A stretch of DNA of 64,000 nt from Glycine soja. Taxonomy: Eukaryota > Streptophyta > Magnoliopsida > Fabales > Fabaceae. Position numbers and translations under genes: made by a program. Shown piece by piece: positions 22,103-35,425 of the stretch (positions are counted from its first letter, which is position 1; every line of letters starts with the position of its first letter). Location of the stretch: positions 46,927,534 through 46,991,533 of the forward strand of contig NC_041009.1 in assembly GCF_004193775.1 (NCBI RefSeq), read 5' to 3'. The notes beneath the pieces are model-generated. The model saw nothing but the letters and a program-made list of their open reading frames with translations, did no database searches and was not told the DNA's origin.

Positions 22103-23607
22103 TGAAGGGAACAAAGTTAACTTGTCATAAAAAGTTTGTGTTCTATTTAATGTAACTATGCTAAATTTTCCTTATCATAATTGTCATGATGTAGAATTGT
22201 AGTTGATTCAGAGGAATTTTTTATTTACATTTTATGCATACAATGCAATTTGTCATCCATACTCCTATCTATTCACTGATAATAATAAAAAAATACTCCT
22301 AAGTCCTATCTATTCATTTAACATAAAATTTCTAAAACGAGAATTATTAGGTTGCCGTTTCGGCGGTTTGGTTGGCTTTATTGTGTCGTGCAACACTTTT
22401 GTATGTCCCCTCCTTCAATCTAAGACGCCACGACATAGATATTCAATTCAGTTTTCACTTTAACTTTGTATTATACTCTCAAGTCTCAATCTTTTAAATT
22501 ATTTTTATTTGGTGTATAATGCCAGCAACGGAATTTGAACTTAAGACCTGAAAACTACTTGAATCCTCCACCACTAGTTTGCCTTTTCAATTATTTGATC
22601 TTTATCTTTCGCTTTCCTCTTATTTCTAATATTTTTTTTCTTTATATTTCTTTAATAATATTCCAATTCCAATTTATGTATGATCAATGGAACTTAATAA
22701 TTCATTTTATTGGAAAGTTACATAAAGTAAATTAACAATGACAACATTAATGGTCGATATTTTTATCATATATTGATACATTTTGGCTTAGCAACACATT
22801 TTACCACAATAAATTTTAATCCAAGTATTTATTTCACATATTTTATCATTATATTTTTAATTTTTATGAATTTTATCATCCAAATTTTTTCTGAGTATTT
22901 GTCAAATTTTAGGGACACAATAACACTTCATTACACATTTAAGAAAAAACATGTGAGAAAAACTTTGGCAATGAAATTCACAAAATGTTCATAATTGGAT
23001 GATAAAATGTGCAATTAAACCATACATGGAAGAGCCTTAAGAAGCAAAGGGTCTGGAAAGAGCCGTAAGAAGCAAAGGAAAACAGATGAATAATGGAGCT
23101 TAGAGCAAGCTTTCATGGAGAAAACCAAGAGTTGAGATCATAGTCTGGGTTTGTCTCTCTTCCCAAAGAGGCCTCGTGGTTGTAACAAGATTCTTTTGTC
23201 AACACGAAAATCTCCCTTTTAGTGTTAGATTTGACTGTGTTCGTTAAGGGTTTAATATTCAAGCGTACTAATATTCCTAAAACAAGAATTTGTTATACAG
23301 CACCTAAAAAGTTACCGAAGGTCAAGTATCCCAGGTAGCCCGATTGCACAAGAGAGATTTCAAACTAAGATGCTGCCACAATCGAACCCGCACGTTCCCC
23401 GTTAAAGCTTGATATCACAACATAGGGGCAACACAAGAAACCATATATAAAGAAACTTAATAAGATGACATAAAATTCTAGAGCAAAAAAATTAAAACAA
23501 CGTTCAAGATTATCATATCTAGCGTCCAAAATGACCAGCAAAACTGAAATGTAGTTCAATTCGGTATACACCTCAAACCAAAACTTGAAACACTAACTAG
23601 ATACTAC

Positions 23608-24960
<1,353 letters not shown>

Positions 24961-25001
24961 TCACAAACCAAGACGCTGCTGTTTGTGTTCTCCTCTGTGT
25001 C

Positions 25002-25010
25002 TTAGGGTTT
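25002..25010 (-). promoter_or_regulatory. Telobox of L13a copy A
   Basis: AAACCCTAA on the minus strand, about 65 bases before the ATG and just beside a TTTTTATA word. Teloboxes together with TGGGCY site II words (here near 25072) mark plant translation-machinery genes. Confidence 0.7.
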
Positions 25011-25396
25011 TGAGTATAAAAAGGGAGGCAATGAGGGAGAATAGGATTTTTATGACGCGGGTGAATGTGGGTTGGGCTTTTAACCTAACCAACCTAAAGG
25101 ATTGAAACTCTAAACCAATTTAAAATTAAGCCTTTTCCGAACCAAATAAAAAGTAAGAATATATTGTTTTGTTTTTTTTAATCTGTGGGAGGAAATCAAA
25201 TATATTTTTTTTTATTAGTTTGTTTTGTTAACTATGAAAGGAAATCAAATCGATGATAATATTAAAAAATTTATAATAAATCATGTATTTTTATTCAAAT
25301 AACTGAATTAATTCCATAGATAAATATAGTTGGTTGGAGGAGTACTAGATTAACAGAGAGAGTAAGCGGGATATTATTATGATCAAAATTATATGA

Positions 25397-25398
<2 letters not shown>

Positions 25399-25454
<56 letters not shown>
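25399..25454. repeat. (AT)n microsatellite at the junction of the two tandem copies
   Basis: Twenty-eight AT units between the end of copy A and the start of copy B, followed by GCATGCGCGTGTGTAGA. No equivalent tract precedes copy A. Confidence 0.95.
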
Positions 25455-25457
<3 letters not shown>

Positions 25458-26584
25458 TGCGCGTGTGTAGACTGTGTTTTAGACCTGAAAACTACTTGAA
25501 TCCTCCACCACTAGTTTGCCTTTGCCTTTTCAATTATTTGATCGATCTTTCAATTTACTCTTATTTCTAATAATTTTTGTTTATATTTCTTTAATAATAT
25601 TCTAATTTATGTATGATCTATGGAATCTAATAATTCAATTTTTTGGAAAGTTACATAAGGTAAATTAACCATGACAACATTAGTTAAATTGTATCAATAA
25701 TTTCTTAAATCGATACATTTCGGTTTACTAACAAATTTTACCATTACCACGATAAATTTTCATCGAAGTATTTTTTCCATATTTTATCATTATATTTTTA
25801 ATTTTATAATCTAATTTTTGAGCATTTATCATCTCAACACGCGGCATCAATGGTATTGTAACAAAATCATATTTCTCAACAACTATGACAAAATAATGTC
25901 ATTTCTTAGAAACACACATAAGAAACATGCGAGAAAAAAAACTTAATGAAACACACAAAAATAATAGTAGTTGGATCATGGATGATAACACATGCAATTA
26001 AACCAAAGAGCCTTAAGGAGCGAAGGGAATGGGAATGGGAAGAGCCGTAAGAAGAAAAGGAAAAGAGATGAAAAATTGGAGCCTAGAGCAAGCTTTCATG
26101 AAGGAAACCAAGATTTGAGATCATAGTCTGGGTTTGTCTATTCCAAAAGAGACATCGTGATTGTAATAAGATTCTTTGTCAACTCGACAATCTGTTTTAG
26201 TGTGAATTTGATTGTGTTGGTTAAGGGTTTAATATTCAAGCATACTTATATTGATAAAACAAGGTTTTGTTAGTACTACACATTAATAGTTATCGAAGGG
26301 TAAAGTATCCCAGCTAGCCCAACAAATAAGGATTTCATATTAATATACTGCCACAATCGACCCCGCATGTTCCCCATTAAAGATTGATATCACAACATTG
26401 GGGAAGCACAAGAAACCATATATAAAGAAACTTAGTAAGATGACATAAAATTCAAGAGCAAATAAACTAAAACAACTTTCAAGATTATCATATCTAGCGT
26501 CCAAGTTGACCAGCAAAACTGAAATGTAGTTCAATTCGGTATACAACTCAAACCAAAACTTCAAAACACTAACTAGCATACTAC

Positions 26585-27954
26585 TTAGTACTTAACAGGA
26601 GCAAGGATTTCAATTTGGGAACCAAGCTTCTTCTCTGCAACCTTCTCAGCTTTCTCCCTCAATTTGGCAAGCTGCTTCTTCCTCTCGTAACACAATTGTG
26701 CTCTCTCCTTCCTCTTCTTCTCAAGTTCCTGTTAGCAACATAGCAATTAGAAATTAGAAATTGCAAACAAAAGAGGGAAAATCCAACAACAATAACAACA
26801 GAGCCTCGCTTGATGCTATTAGATTTCATTAAAAATGAAATTCTTAAAATTATTCACCGTGACATCTCTCTTAACAATTCACCAAGAAAAGAATGAAATT
26901 CAACGGAGTAAACAAGTTCCAGAAAGCAAGCACTCACCCTGATGGTATCATAGTAGTTCCATCCAACCTCAGATGACAATTGGCCCAGATGACAGTATTT
27001 GTGTCCCTTCTGAAGCCTCAACACCCTAATAAATTTCATTCACCACTTCAGCATCTAAAAGATTGAACAACCAAATTCCAAAACAAAAGTAGAAAGAAAA
27101 ACTCACTTGAGAGCATCAGGAACAACCATCCTCTTGGTCTTGTCATAAGGAGGAGGAATGCCCTCATACACCTTCAATCGCGCAAGAGCAGCTTCCCCGC
27201 GCTTTGTCTTGTGTGGTATCATCCTGCAAACACAAACATCCTTCTTAGAAAACTTTCCACATCAACACCAGTAATCTTCATTACAAGTTCATAATGTCAA
27301 CCATAAACACATTAGCCCCAAATAATGCAAAAAACACTACACATTAGCCCCAACATCAATAAAATCCGTCCCACTAGATTAGGTTGACACCATTGAATTC
27401 AGTTAAAATTACTCTAGCTACAAACATGAATCAACCTAGACTTGTCAGCAGCCAAATTTGTTGGGGATGAATTTATCAGATTTACCAGTAATTTCATCAT
27501 ACGGAGACATTGGCATCAGATCAATTGCAAGCATAAAAATGCCAACTAATTATTTTATTAGAAAAATGCAAGAATCATTAGTCTACCTATACAGAGACAT
27601 TTAAATGAACCCAATTGCAACGATAATATCTTCAATAAATTAATGTTTTTTTTTAAAGAAAGAAAAGGGTGACAGTACTGACCCACGAACGGTGCGCCAG
27701 AAGATCTTGCCGGGTGCACGGAAATGGATGGGGCCGTGAGAGGGCTTGGTGTTCATGCGCTTGCGGAGGAAACGCAAGTACTTCATCTTCTGCCTGACGA
27801 GCCCACCGGAGATGCAAATCTCCTCGCAGCGTACCACCACCACCTTCTGCCCATTCAGAAGTTCTTTCGCCACGATCGATGCCAGCCTCCCCAGCATGTG
27901 GTGTCGTGCGTCCACAATTACCCTCTTGGCACAGATCCCTGACCCCGAAACCAT
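26585..27954 (-). CDS. RPL13A: 60S ribosomal protein L13a (uL13), copy B
   Basis: Four exons, 27954-27683, 27223-27107, 27025-26938 and 26728-26585, with the same lengths as copy A (272, 117, 88, 144), encode 206 residues. All splice sites are conserved and there is no disruption, so both copies look functional. Three amino-acid changes separate it from copy A: Ile13, Glu184 and Lys192, the last two in the basic C-terminal helix. The promoter has two AAACCCTAA teloboxes against one in copy A. Confidence 0.96.
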
Positions 27955-28002
27955 TTTCTCTCTGTGCCTCTGTCTCGCGCTGTTTGTGTTCTCCTCCGTG
28001 TG

Positions 28003-28011
28003 TTAGGGTTT
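28003..28011 (-). promoter_or_regulatory. Telobox 1 of L13a copy B
   Basis: AAACCCTAA on the minus strand, at the position matching the copy A telobox. Confidence 0.7.
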
Positions 28012-28040
28012 TGAGTATAAAAAGGAGGCGGCGAGGGAGA

Positions 28041-28049
28041 TTAGGGTTT
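28041..28049 (-). promoter_or_regulatory. Telobox 2 of L13a copy B
   Basis: A second AAACCCTAA on the minus strand. The equivalent place in copy A reads AAATCCTAT, so this box is intact only in copy B. Confidence 0.6.
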
Positions 28050-28629
28050 TTATGATGCGGGTGAATGTGGGTTGGGCTTTTGACCCAACTACCCTGAAGG
28101 TTTGAAACTCTAAACCAACTTAAAATCAAGCCTTTCCCAACCAAATAAAATGGAAGAATATATTGTTTTATTTTTTTAATCTGTGGGGGAGGAAATTAAA
28201 TATATTATTTTGTTACTTAAAATTAAGCCTTTCCGAACCAAATAAAAAGCAAGAATATATTGTTTTGTTTTTTTAATCTTTGGGAGGAAATTAAATATAT
28301 TATATTGTTTTGTTTTTTTAATCTTTGGGAGGAAATCAAATATATTATTTTGGTGTTGTATCTGTGGAAGGAAATCAAATCGATGATAATATCAAAAAAA
28401 TTATAATATAAATCATGTATTTTAAATAAATGAATTAAATCTCTTGATAAATGTATTTTTTTTGGAGGAATGCTAGATTAATAGAAAAATTAATTCAAGT
28501 AAAAAAATAACTTAATTCTGCAATTAATTTTTGTTGAAAATTTATCTAATGAAAACATGTTTTCGTTATATAAAAAGGGTGCAAACAAATTAGAAAAAAT
28601 ATGTAATGAAAACATTTTTTTTTATTTTG

Positions 28630-28653
28630 CCCGTGGAAACACGTTCCCACGGG
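28630..28653. repeat. 24-base near-perfect palindrome
   Basis: Starts CCCGTGG and ends CCACGGG around an AACACGTT core, with a single mismatched pair of positions. It sits in an AT-rich intergenic stretch beside repeated GAAAAC.TTTTC words and is probably the middle of a small fold-back element. Confidence 0.7.
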
Positions 28654-29065
28654 ATATTTTATAGACACTTTCTATACTGCAACGAACATATTTCTGCCTA
28701 CAAAATTTAAAGTAGAAACGTTTTCATTGTGTAATCTGTTTGTACGCCCTACACTAATATGGAAGTGGATTTTGTATGCAATTTGTATGGGATCAATAAT
28801 AATATCCTTAAAATAAACAAATTAGACTTTTCCTACCCAACACCCCCTATAACTACCTAAAACCCAACTCAATTAAAGAAGAAAAATGAAATATGTGCAT
28901 GTGATGCGAAGGGAGAGAGAAGTTAATATATCACATGACAAAAACTCTATCTAGAGTCTTGCATGCATGCATTGTCTTGTCACACTTCAAAGTAAAATAA
29001 ATATTTCTTACATGTTCCTTATGTGTGTAACAATGTGTAATAAATATTTGAATTGAATGTTTATG

Positions 29066-29206
29066 CAGTTGTTGGGTAAAATAATTTTACGCTATCGTTC
29101 AATCACAGGTTATTCTTGAATTACTTTTAAAATGATTATCATATATATGGTGGGTTGTGATCGAATGATTGTATAAAAAATTTTACATTGTCAATGTATC
29201 ATCTTT
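29066..29206. mobile_element. MITE-like repeat, copy 1
   Basis: Begins with GTAAAATAATTTTAC and ends near AAAAATTTTACATTGTCAATG, so the ends are roughly inverted. A relative lies at 31455-31620. Confidence 0.5.
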
Positions 29207-29439
29207 TTTCTCTAAATATTTTTCATAGATGTGCCTTGTGTGTGTAAAGGATGTGTGTGTAATAAATATTTTCCTATATGTGCCTTGTGTGTGAAACAGA
29301 TTTTTTTGTTTTCTTGTATGTGCCTTGTTTGTGAGGTCTATAGGAAATGAGAGGATGAAGGATCTAAGCATGTTGAGAGAAATCACAAATTGTTTTACCG
29401 ATGTTTGAGAGTGCAAATTAATTTTGATAGTGTTCTTGG

Positions 29440-31150
29440 TTTGCAAAGCTATAGGTTGCTAATGAATACAACTAGTATGCAACGTGAGTTTTGGCTAAAA
29501 CTGCACACAAGAAGGGATGAGTGCAAGGGTTACGCTCACTGTGGACCAACTGAAAGCCGCTAGAGAAATATACTGTTTTTTATGCTTTGGTATGTATATG
29601 GATATGGAGTCTAAGGTTTCACTTATCCTTTTAAGGATGATATCATGTTAGATTTCATCTCAAAATCAATTGGTATTAATTGAAGTTGTCTAACAGGTAT
29701 ATAAGTTGTACTCAAAAGAGTGAGGCAGCCGATGTGGAACTTGGATATTTCCCAACAATTTTAACACAAATTGGTCTTTATTACTTTAAATGCATAAGTC
29801 TTCATGGCAAACATTGCAATGTTCTTTTTCTTTTTTTGCACATTTCATATGCTAGATATGATGATGATGATGATTTGGGAATCATGGACATTAATGAGAA
29901 TGACCGCAAATCTCGTACATATGCCTGACTTTTTGTACTGTCAAATTTATATTTAATCTATTACAGTTTAGTTTAGTAAAATCCATTCTTGAGCCTTCTA
30001 ATGCTCTAAACAGAGTCAGTAGAGTGGAACATGAGTTGGCTACCACCAACCAACAAGGTATTATTGGCTCTAATATAAGGTTTTTAACAAAAGATTTCTA
30101 GGTTCTGATCATACTATTTTTCACTTTGTGTGGGTAACTCACTTTGGATACTAATCTTCTATGTTCTATTTTTGTAAAGGTTCAAAATGATAAAAACTCT
30201 ATTGCAGGTCAGAATTCACCTAGTTTATTTGTGCAGTTGCGAAGTTATTCCGTAGAAATTAAAAGACGATGGAAGTTCAAAAGCATGCTCTGCAGGACTG
30301 GCTTGAGGTGGTTAGTCAAAAATGATTGCTCTAGTTCTTTTAGTTTATAGATTGGTCCGCACATCTACCGAACTTAACAAGACTGGACAATAGACATATG
30401 TTGTGTAGCTTTGAAATAAAAAATGATCTATTTGCTTGTTTAGTTCTATCCAATACTCACTTTTTACTTCTCCAGGACTTTCTTGCATGCAAAAGTCAAT
30501 TTAAAGGAATGCCTCTTCTGCATTCTAGTTTTCGTATTAACTAACAAAGCACTGACAATTTGCAGATTGCACTAGAAGAACTTGCTTCAGTTTTGAAATT
30601 TAGTGTATCAATGTCTCTTGTAATGACTTAACATTTCTACTTGATGATTCTCTCCTATATTATTTTGTTTATCAACAAAATTTTCTTCTAGAGTTCTAAT
30701 GCTCAGTCATATTTTGTTGCAGTTAGCTAATGATATGGTTAGATCATGATCATGGATAAGAGGACTCTTTCACCACACAAACACTAAGCGAAATGACAAA
30801 ATCATTGACTATGCTTCTAGTCCTTTTGATCAAGGTAAAACAAAAGTTGGTGATTTATTGAATTTTCCTTCTAATTTTCTGTGTATTTTCACTTGTGACT
30901 TATTGTTATTACAGAGTCAACTTATTTTGTTCTAATGTTTATATCAAGAACAACGGCTACAAAGCTTATTTCACCTGAAAAATTCAAGCTACATTTAGTT
31001 GAAAGAAATTGAGCAAACTAGGGATCGAAGTTAGCTGTGGAACTTGAGCTTGCAATCTTTTGCTTTCTAGTGGAGGAACTTTGAGAGGAACTAGTGCTAA
31101 CATGGGCCAATTTTGAAGCAGCCAGAGAATTTAGTCTAACTTGCACGTTA
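29440..31150 (+). other. Unassigned stretch with scattered exon-like pieces
   Basis: Several plus-strand pieces read like exons but do not join into a gene I recognise. About 29690-29925 reads SEAADVELGYFPTILTQIGL and later MDINENDRKSRTYA. 30005-30057 reads EPSNALNRVSRVEHEL. 30180-30310 reads NSPSLFVQLRSYSVEIKRRW. 30565-30620 reads QIALEELASVLKFS. 30770-30835 reads NDKIIDYASSPFDQ. Some end at plausible GT donors, but stops fall within or between them. This may be a decayed gene or another captured fragment set; I give no function. Confidence 0.35.
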
Positions 31151-31454
31151 TTTGAATAGGCTAGTTAGCCAAAAGGATAAGTTGGGTTGGGGGGGAGAAC
31201 CTGGGTGATATGTAGATGATTTGTGTATGTAGCTAGCAGGAAATGCTCTAAATCACCTTTATACAAGCATATATTTTCCCTTAGATAAATTGATAGTACT
31301 TGTATATACTGGTTATATTCTGATACATAATTAAGGAAACTATTCCATCACTAAATTTAAGTTTTCTATAGTTAATTTTATTTTAGTAATAAAATTCCGT
31401 TTACTTATGAATGTATGTAAAGGTAAATATATAATTAATGAGTTTAATGTCTAT

Positions 31455-31620
31455 ATATTTACTGTGTAAAATAATTTTACATTGTTATTTAATCACAAAA
31501 TATTGTTTGAATTATTTTAAAATAAATATTTTAAAAATCAATAATTTATTATATATGATGAGTTATGATTGGATTATATAAAAAAATTTACAATATTTGT
31601 GTATAATTATTTTTCTCCTA
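31455..31620. mobile_element. MITE-like repeat, copy 2
   Basis: Has the same order of words as 29066-29206: GTGTAAAATAATTTTACA, 'AATCACA', a 'GATGAGTTATGATTGGATTATAT' stretch, then AAAATTTACA. More diverged and AT-rich. Confidence 0.45.
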
Positions 31621-32030
31621 ATTAAGAAACCAAGTAATAACATTTTTCCAGCTGTGAAAAAAATATTATTTTTCACACAGAAAATGCTAACATGTTTTTA
31701 TCCTAAAGTAATAGTTTTATAATTTCAGAAATTAAATTTACTTCGTAGTGCCAAGAAATAAATAAAAACGTTATAAAAAAATATTAATGGACATGCATGC
31801 ACTAAAGGTAAGGTGTAGTTTATTATGTCCTAAGGTAATAGGTATGCATAAAAAAAAAGGTAATAGCTAGGTGACACAACCATCCCAGAAGAATTTCATA
31901 ACCAACCATTCTCACAGATCTCCATGTTCCTCGCTTTGAAATTCTTTTAACATCTGAATACCAAATAACACTATTATCATAATCATCAATTTCGTCCAAG
32001 AGACAACATTGTATTGCTCTCCTTAGACAA

Positions 32031-34290
32031 ATGGATGAGGAGCGCAAGGTATACACTTTGGCCCAAGTATCTGAGCACAACACCTCCAAAGATTGCTGGC
32101 TCATAATTGATGGCAAGGTATATATATGTATACAATATGTAATGTGACCCATGGATGCATCGATGTAAATTTGCTTTTGATTTTACCATCTGGGTTTCGT
32201 GTATTTTATTTGATTATCGTTCGAAAACTCACATGGAATGGAATCGGGCAATACAATAAACGGTTCAATTAGATCTGATCATGAGATTCACATTGTAATA
32301 TATTTTTGTGTGGCGTGAATGACATTATATGTGCTATGTGCTAGTGTATGATCATGTGATGAACCATTTTAAATGTTTTTCGTGTGGTGCGTTTATTTAT
32401 CTTGTTACAATTAACAACCTTATTTTTGAAATGGGCATTAGGATTAATCCCTATGACTTATCTACATGCAGTATGAGAAGTGATTATTTGTAGATTACAT
32501 TAATTCCCGTAAAGTTGATTCTTTTGGTAATTAATTATATATCTCTGGAATTCAATTCTTCTTTATCTCTATATTCGGTATGAATTTCAATTAAGCAAAT
32601 CAAGATTGGGTTGGTTGTGTTATGATTCATCAGTGTCCCACATCTTTATTCATGAGAGTATTTTTATAGGTAGAGGAGGATTAACAATACACCCTGTAAC
32701 ATAATATTTTTCTAATATATTCCTTTATCAGTTGAAATTCATGCGAGCCCTACTAGTTTAAAAATAGGATCAACATAATTAACGAGACGCCTATGAATTT
32801 CACTTGTTAAGAAAATGGAAGAATCAAAGTATTAGAATATGTATTGCTACCATTTTTCCTATCATAAATTAATGATATGATAATATGTACTTGGCCTGCA
32901 CAATTTGTCTCGTGTGTTGCCTGCCAAAACTCAAAAACACATTATATTAAAATACTCAAAACCAATGTAGATGGTTTTGAGATTTCTTTTTTTTTTAATA
33001 GAAAATTTAGAACTGCTGGTCCTGTGATTAATGCAGTAGATTGTTTGCTCATAATTAACTCCTAAACCTATGGTTGATTCTGTTCTTGAAATATCAAAAA
33101 TTCGAAATTATAATTATTGATATCTCAAGTTATATCTACTTTTATCTAGTCTTTTTTATGTGGCTTATGTATAAACTTTCAACAATGATACATGGACATC
33201 TCAATATAGTATTCATTTAACACCTCTCGTCTCCCTCCCCCTTCTATGTCTTTCTCTTTTATGGTGTAGACTAGCATTTGGATTGTACTAAATGTTATTC
33301 TAAACGATTTTTCTATTCTTTGTTTTTCTAAGGAACTTAAATGATATGGTTCTAAAGGTTGATATCTCTACTGCTGCTACTATGTCATAATAAAATTTGA
33401 TTATGACAGGAATAAATTAGGTAATTAGGTAAAAGAGTAACTGCAAATTGAAATCTTTTAAACAATTTTAACCGTGCTCTTGTGCTGTGTTTTGCATTAA
33501 ACACTGTTTTTCAAAGCATATGAGGCTGTCAAGGCAACGCAACATCTGAAGGCCACTGTTCACACACACCAATAGCAGTTTATGAAGTATTAATTTCATT
33601 TCATATGGGATACTTCACACCAGATTAAACTTTTAATGAGCTTTGGTGTTGTATTAGACCCTTTATTAGTATCTTTTCTAGAATTGGCAAAACTTCTTTT
33701 CTTTTTCTGGAACAGGTTTACAATGTCACAAAGTTCTTAGATGATCATCCTGGTGGGGATGATGTCTTGGTGTCTTCCACAGGTATACATGTATCTTAGT
33801 CTTAGATATCTATCATTCTCTCTAAGTACTCTTACTGTGTGTTTGGTTTTACGTCATATGACCTCTGATGCACGTATTAACTGAAGCAACCAAGTGTTGC
33901 TTAACAGACGTGTATCCAAACATACGCTTAATTTATGCATCCATCTTGGCATCACTCACTTGAGTTACATATTTTGAAATGTCTTCTGATGGCCCAAAAT
34001 GTCACTTGTTTGCAGGGAAAGATGCCACTGATGACTTTGAGGATGTTGGTCACAGTAAAGGTGCTAGAGCTATGTTGGATGATTTATATATTGGAGACAT
34101 TGATCCATCAACCATCCCTACCAAGGTTCAGAACACTCCTCCAACACAACCTCAAAATAATCAGGACAAGACATCATCATCGTCGTCATCATCATCAGAC
34201 TTCATGACCAAGCTGCTCCAGTTTCTACTTCCCCTGCTTATCTTGGGTGTTGCGCTTGGTATTCGTTTCTACAACACCAAATCAACATAG
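32031..34290 (+). CDS. Cytochrome b5, tail-anchored (ER)
   Basis: Three exons, 32031-32117, 33716-33782 and 34016-34290, give 142 residues, the usual length of plant microsomal cytochrome b5. The haem domain begins [20 protein letters not shown]. The two axial haem ligands are His40 in DDHPGGDD and His64 in DVGHSKGA. A Ser-rich linker (TSSSSSSSS) precedes a C-terminal hydrophobic segment ([16 protein letters not shown]) with a short basic tail, the layout of a tail-anchored ER protein. Cytochrome b5 passes electrons to fatty-acid desaturases, hydroxylases and some P450s. Intron 1 is long (1.6 kb). A Tourist-like MITE sits in intron 2. Confidence 0.95.
33835..33927. mobile_element. Tourist-like MITE in cytochrome b5 intron 2
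   Basis: A 93-base element flanked by TTA on both sides (33832-33834 and 33928-33930). Its ends, CTGTGTGTTTGG and (reverse complement) GCGTATGTTTGG, are inverted, and the match extends inward to ACGTC. A TTA target duplication and ends of this kind fit PIF/Harbinger-derived MITEs. Confidence 0.7.
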
Positions 34291-34299
34291 CCACTGAAA

Positions 34300-35200
34300 A
34301 TGCATGAGCATTTGAATTTTGTTCAATCCTTACTTTCAAATTCAGCTTGTTTTGTTTTATGGAACTACCATTATATAGGATCAGTAGGATATACCATTAT
34401 GTTTTCCTTGTCACTGTCATTTGTTGTTGAATTTCTGGTTGTCTTACCCTTTCCTAGATAAGCTTGTAGAACAGTTTTCTGCTCTTTAAAGTTCTGGTAG
34501 TTTTAGAATTTGAATTGTATGAGATTCTGGATACACTAATAAAATAACTTTTGGAAAACAGATTGGATTTTCAATTTCTAATGTAAAATTGCGAACTATC
34601 ATTATAGGAAATATGCTCCAACATTTTCACTATTTTGCATTTGCTACACAAAACTGTATCTTTTAGAGTCTACACTAAACACTTAATTCAATTCTAGAAT
34701 TCTATCAAGTGCTCTTGGAGTACGGTTAAGGTTCGTTGGAACAAGAAAATATCACTTTCTTAATTTGTATGTTGCGTAAGGATTATTCTCTAACTATTGG
34801 TTGAAGAATATATTTTTGTTTGTTGAAGAATATCTTTGGTACACACAATAACTCTGATAAAAAGAGCAGTGGTTAAGGAATAAAATTGGATACCTTTTAC
34901 AAGAGAGTACTATATCTCAACATACAGCATTGTGATTTCCAAAAGTAATTTTCACTGTGATTTTCAATCAAAACTTTTCTATTGATTCTTTGTCTAATAT
35001 TCTCAAGGCAGTTAACGAGACCCGTTTTATAAATATGCTACATTAAAATTCAATTTTTAATGATGCACTTCGTAAAGTTTCTATTCAATAATCAACCGAC
35101 AACCATCAATTTTCTATAGAATTGTAAAAAAAATTCCTGTTAATCACTGATTCTCACTCATTAAACAATAAGACAGTAGCACATTATTTTCTCCTCCAAG
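34300..35200. other. Cytochrome b5 3' flank and intergenic
   Basis: The first 250 bases or so are probably the 3' untranslated region (an AATAAAA-like TAATAAAATAAC near 34540). Nothing else seen. Confidence 0.45.
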
Positions 35201-35229
35201 TCTCTGCACTGAATACATCTGTGCATCAC

Positions 35230-35425
35230 CAACCACACCCACTCTGATAGCAAAAACCTGGTAGTCCTCGAAATTTTGGAGACCCATCTCCAAATACTTG
35301 TAAAATTCTGTCATGTATTTCGCAACATCAGCACCGGTGTTGCATAGGCCAAATTAAAGCTCCAATTGCAAGCATATATAGCCTCCTCGTGAGTCATGAG
35401 CTGTTGCACTTTGAGAAGCAAACAC
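35230..35425 (-). pseudogene. Importin beta-1 fragment
   Basis: The minus strand reads LMTHEEAIYA, then after a frameshift DVAKYMTEFYKYLEMGLQNF and EDYQVFAIRVGVVGD. This matches HEAT-repeat sequence of plant importin subunit beta-1 (family wording AKYM.EFYKYLEMGLQNFE.YQV). Only about 65 residues remain and they are frameshifted, so it is a dead fragment with no neighbouring importin exons. Confidence 0.75.

Larger units (their letters stand above)
25482..28486. repeat. Tandem duplication, copy B (contains an L13a gene)
   Basis: Direct copy of 22546-25362. Copy B has an extra block of about 45 bases in intron 3 (near 26805-26855). Its 5' flank also holds repeats of AATCT(T/G)TGGGAGGAAAT.AAATATATTAT (28177-28350) that occur only once in copy A. 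Confidence 0.9.
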
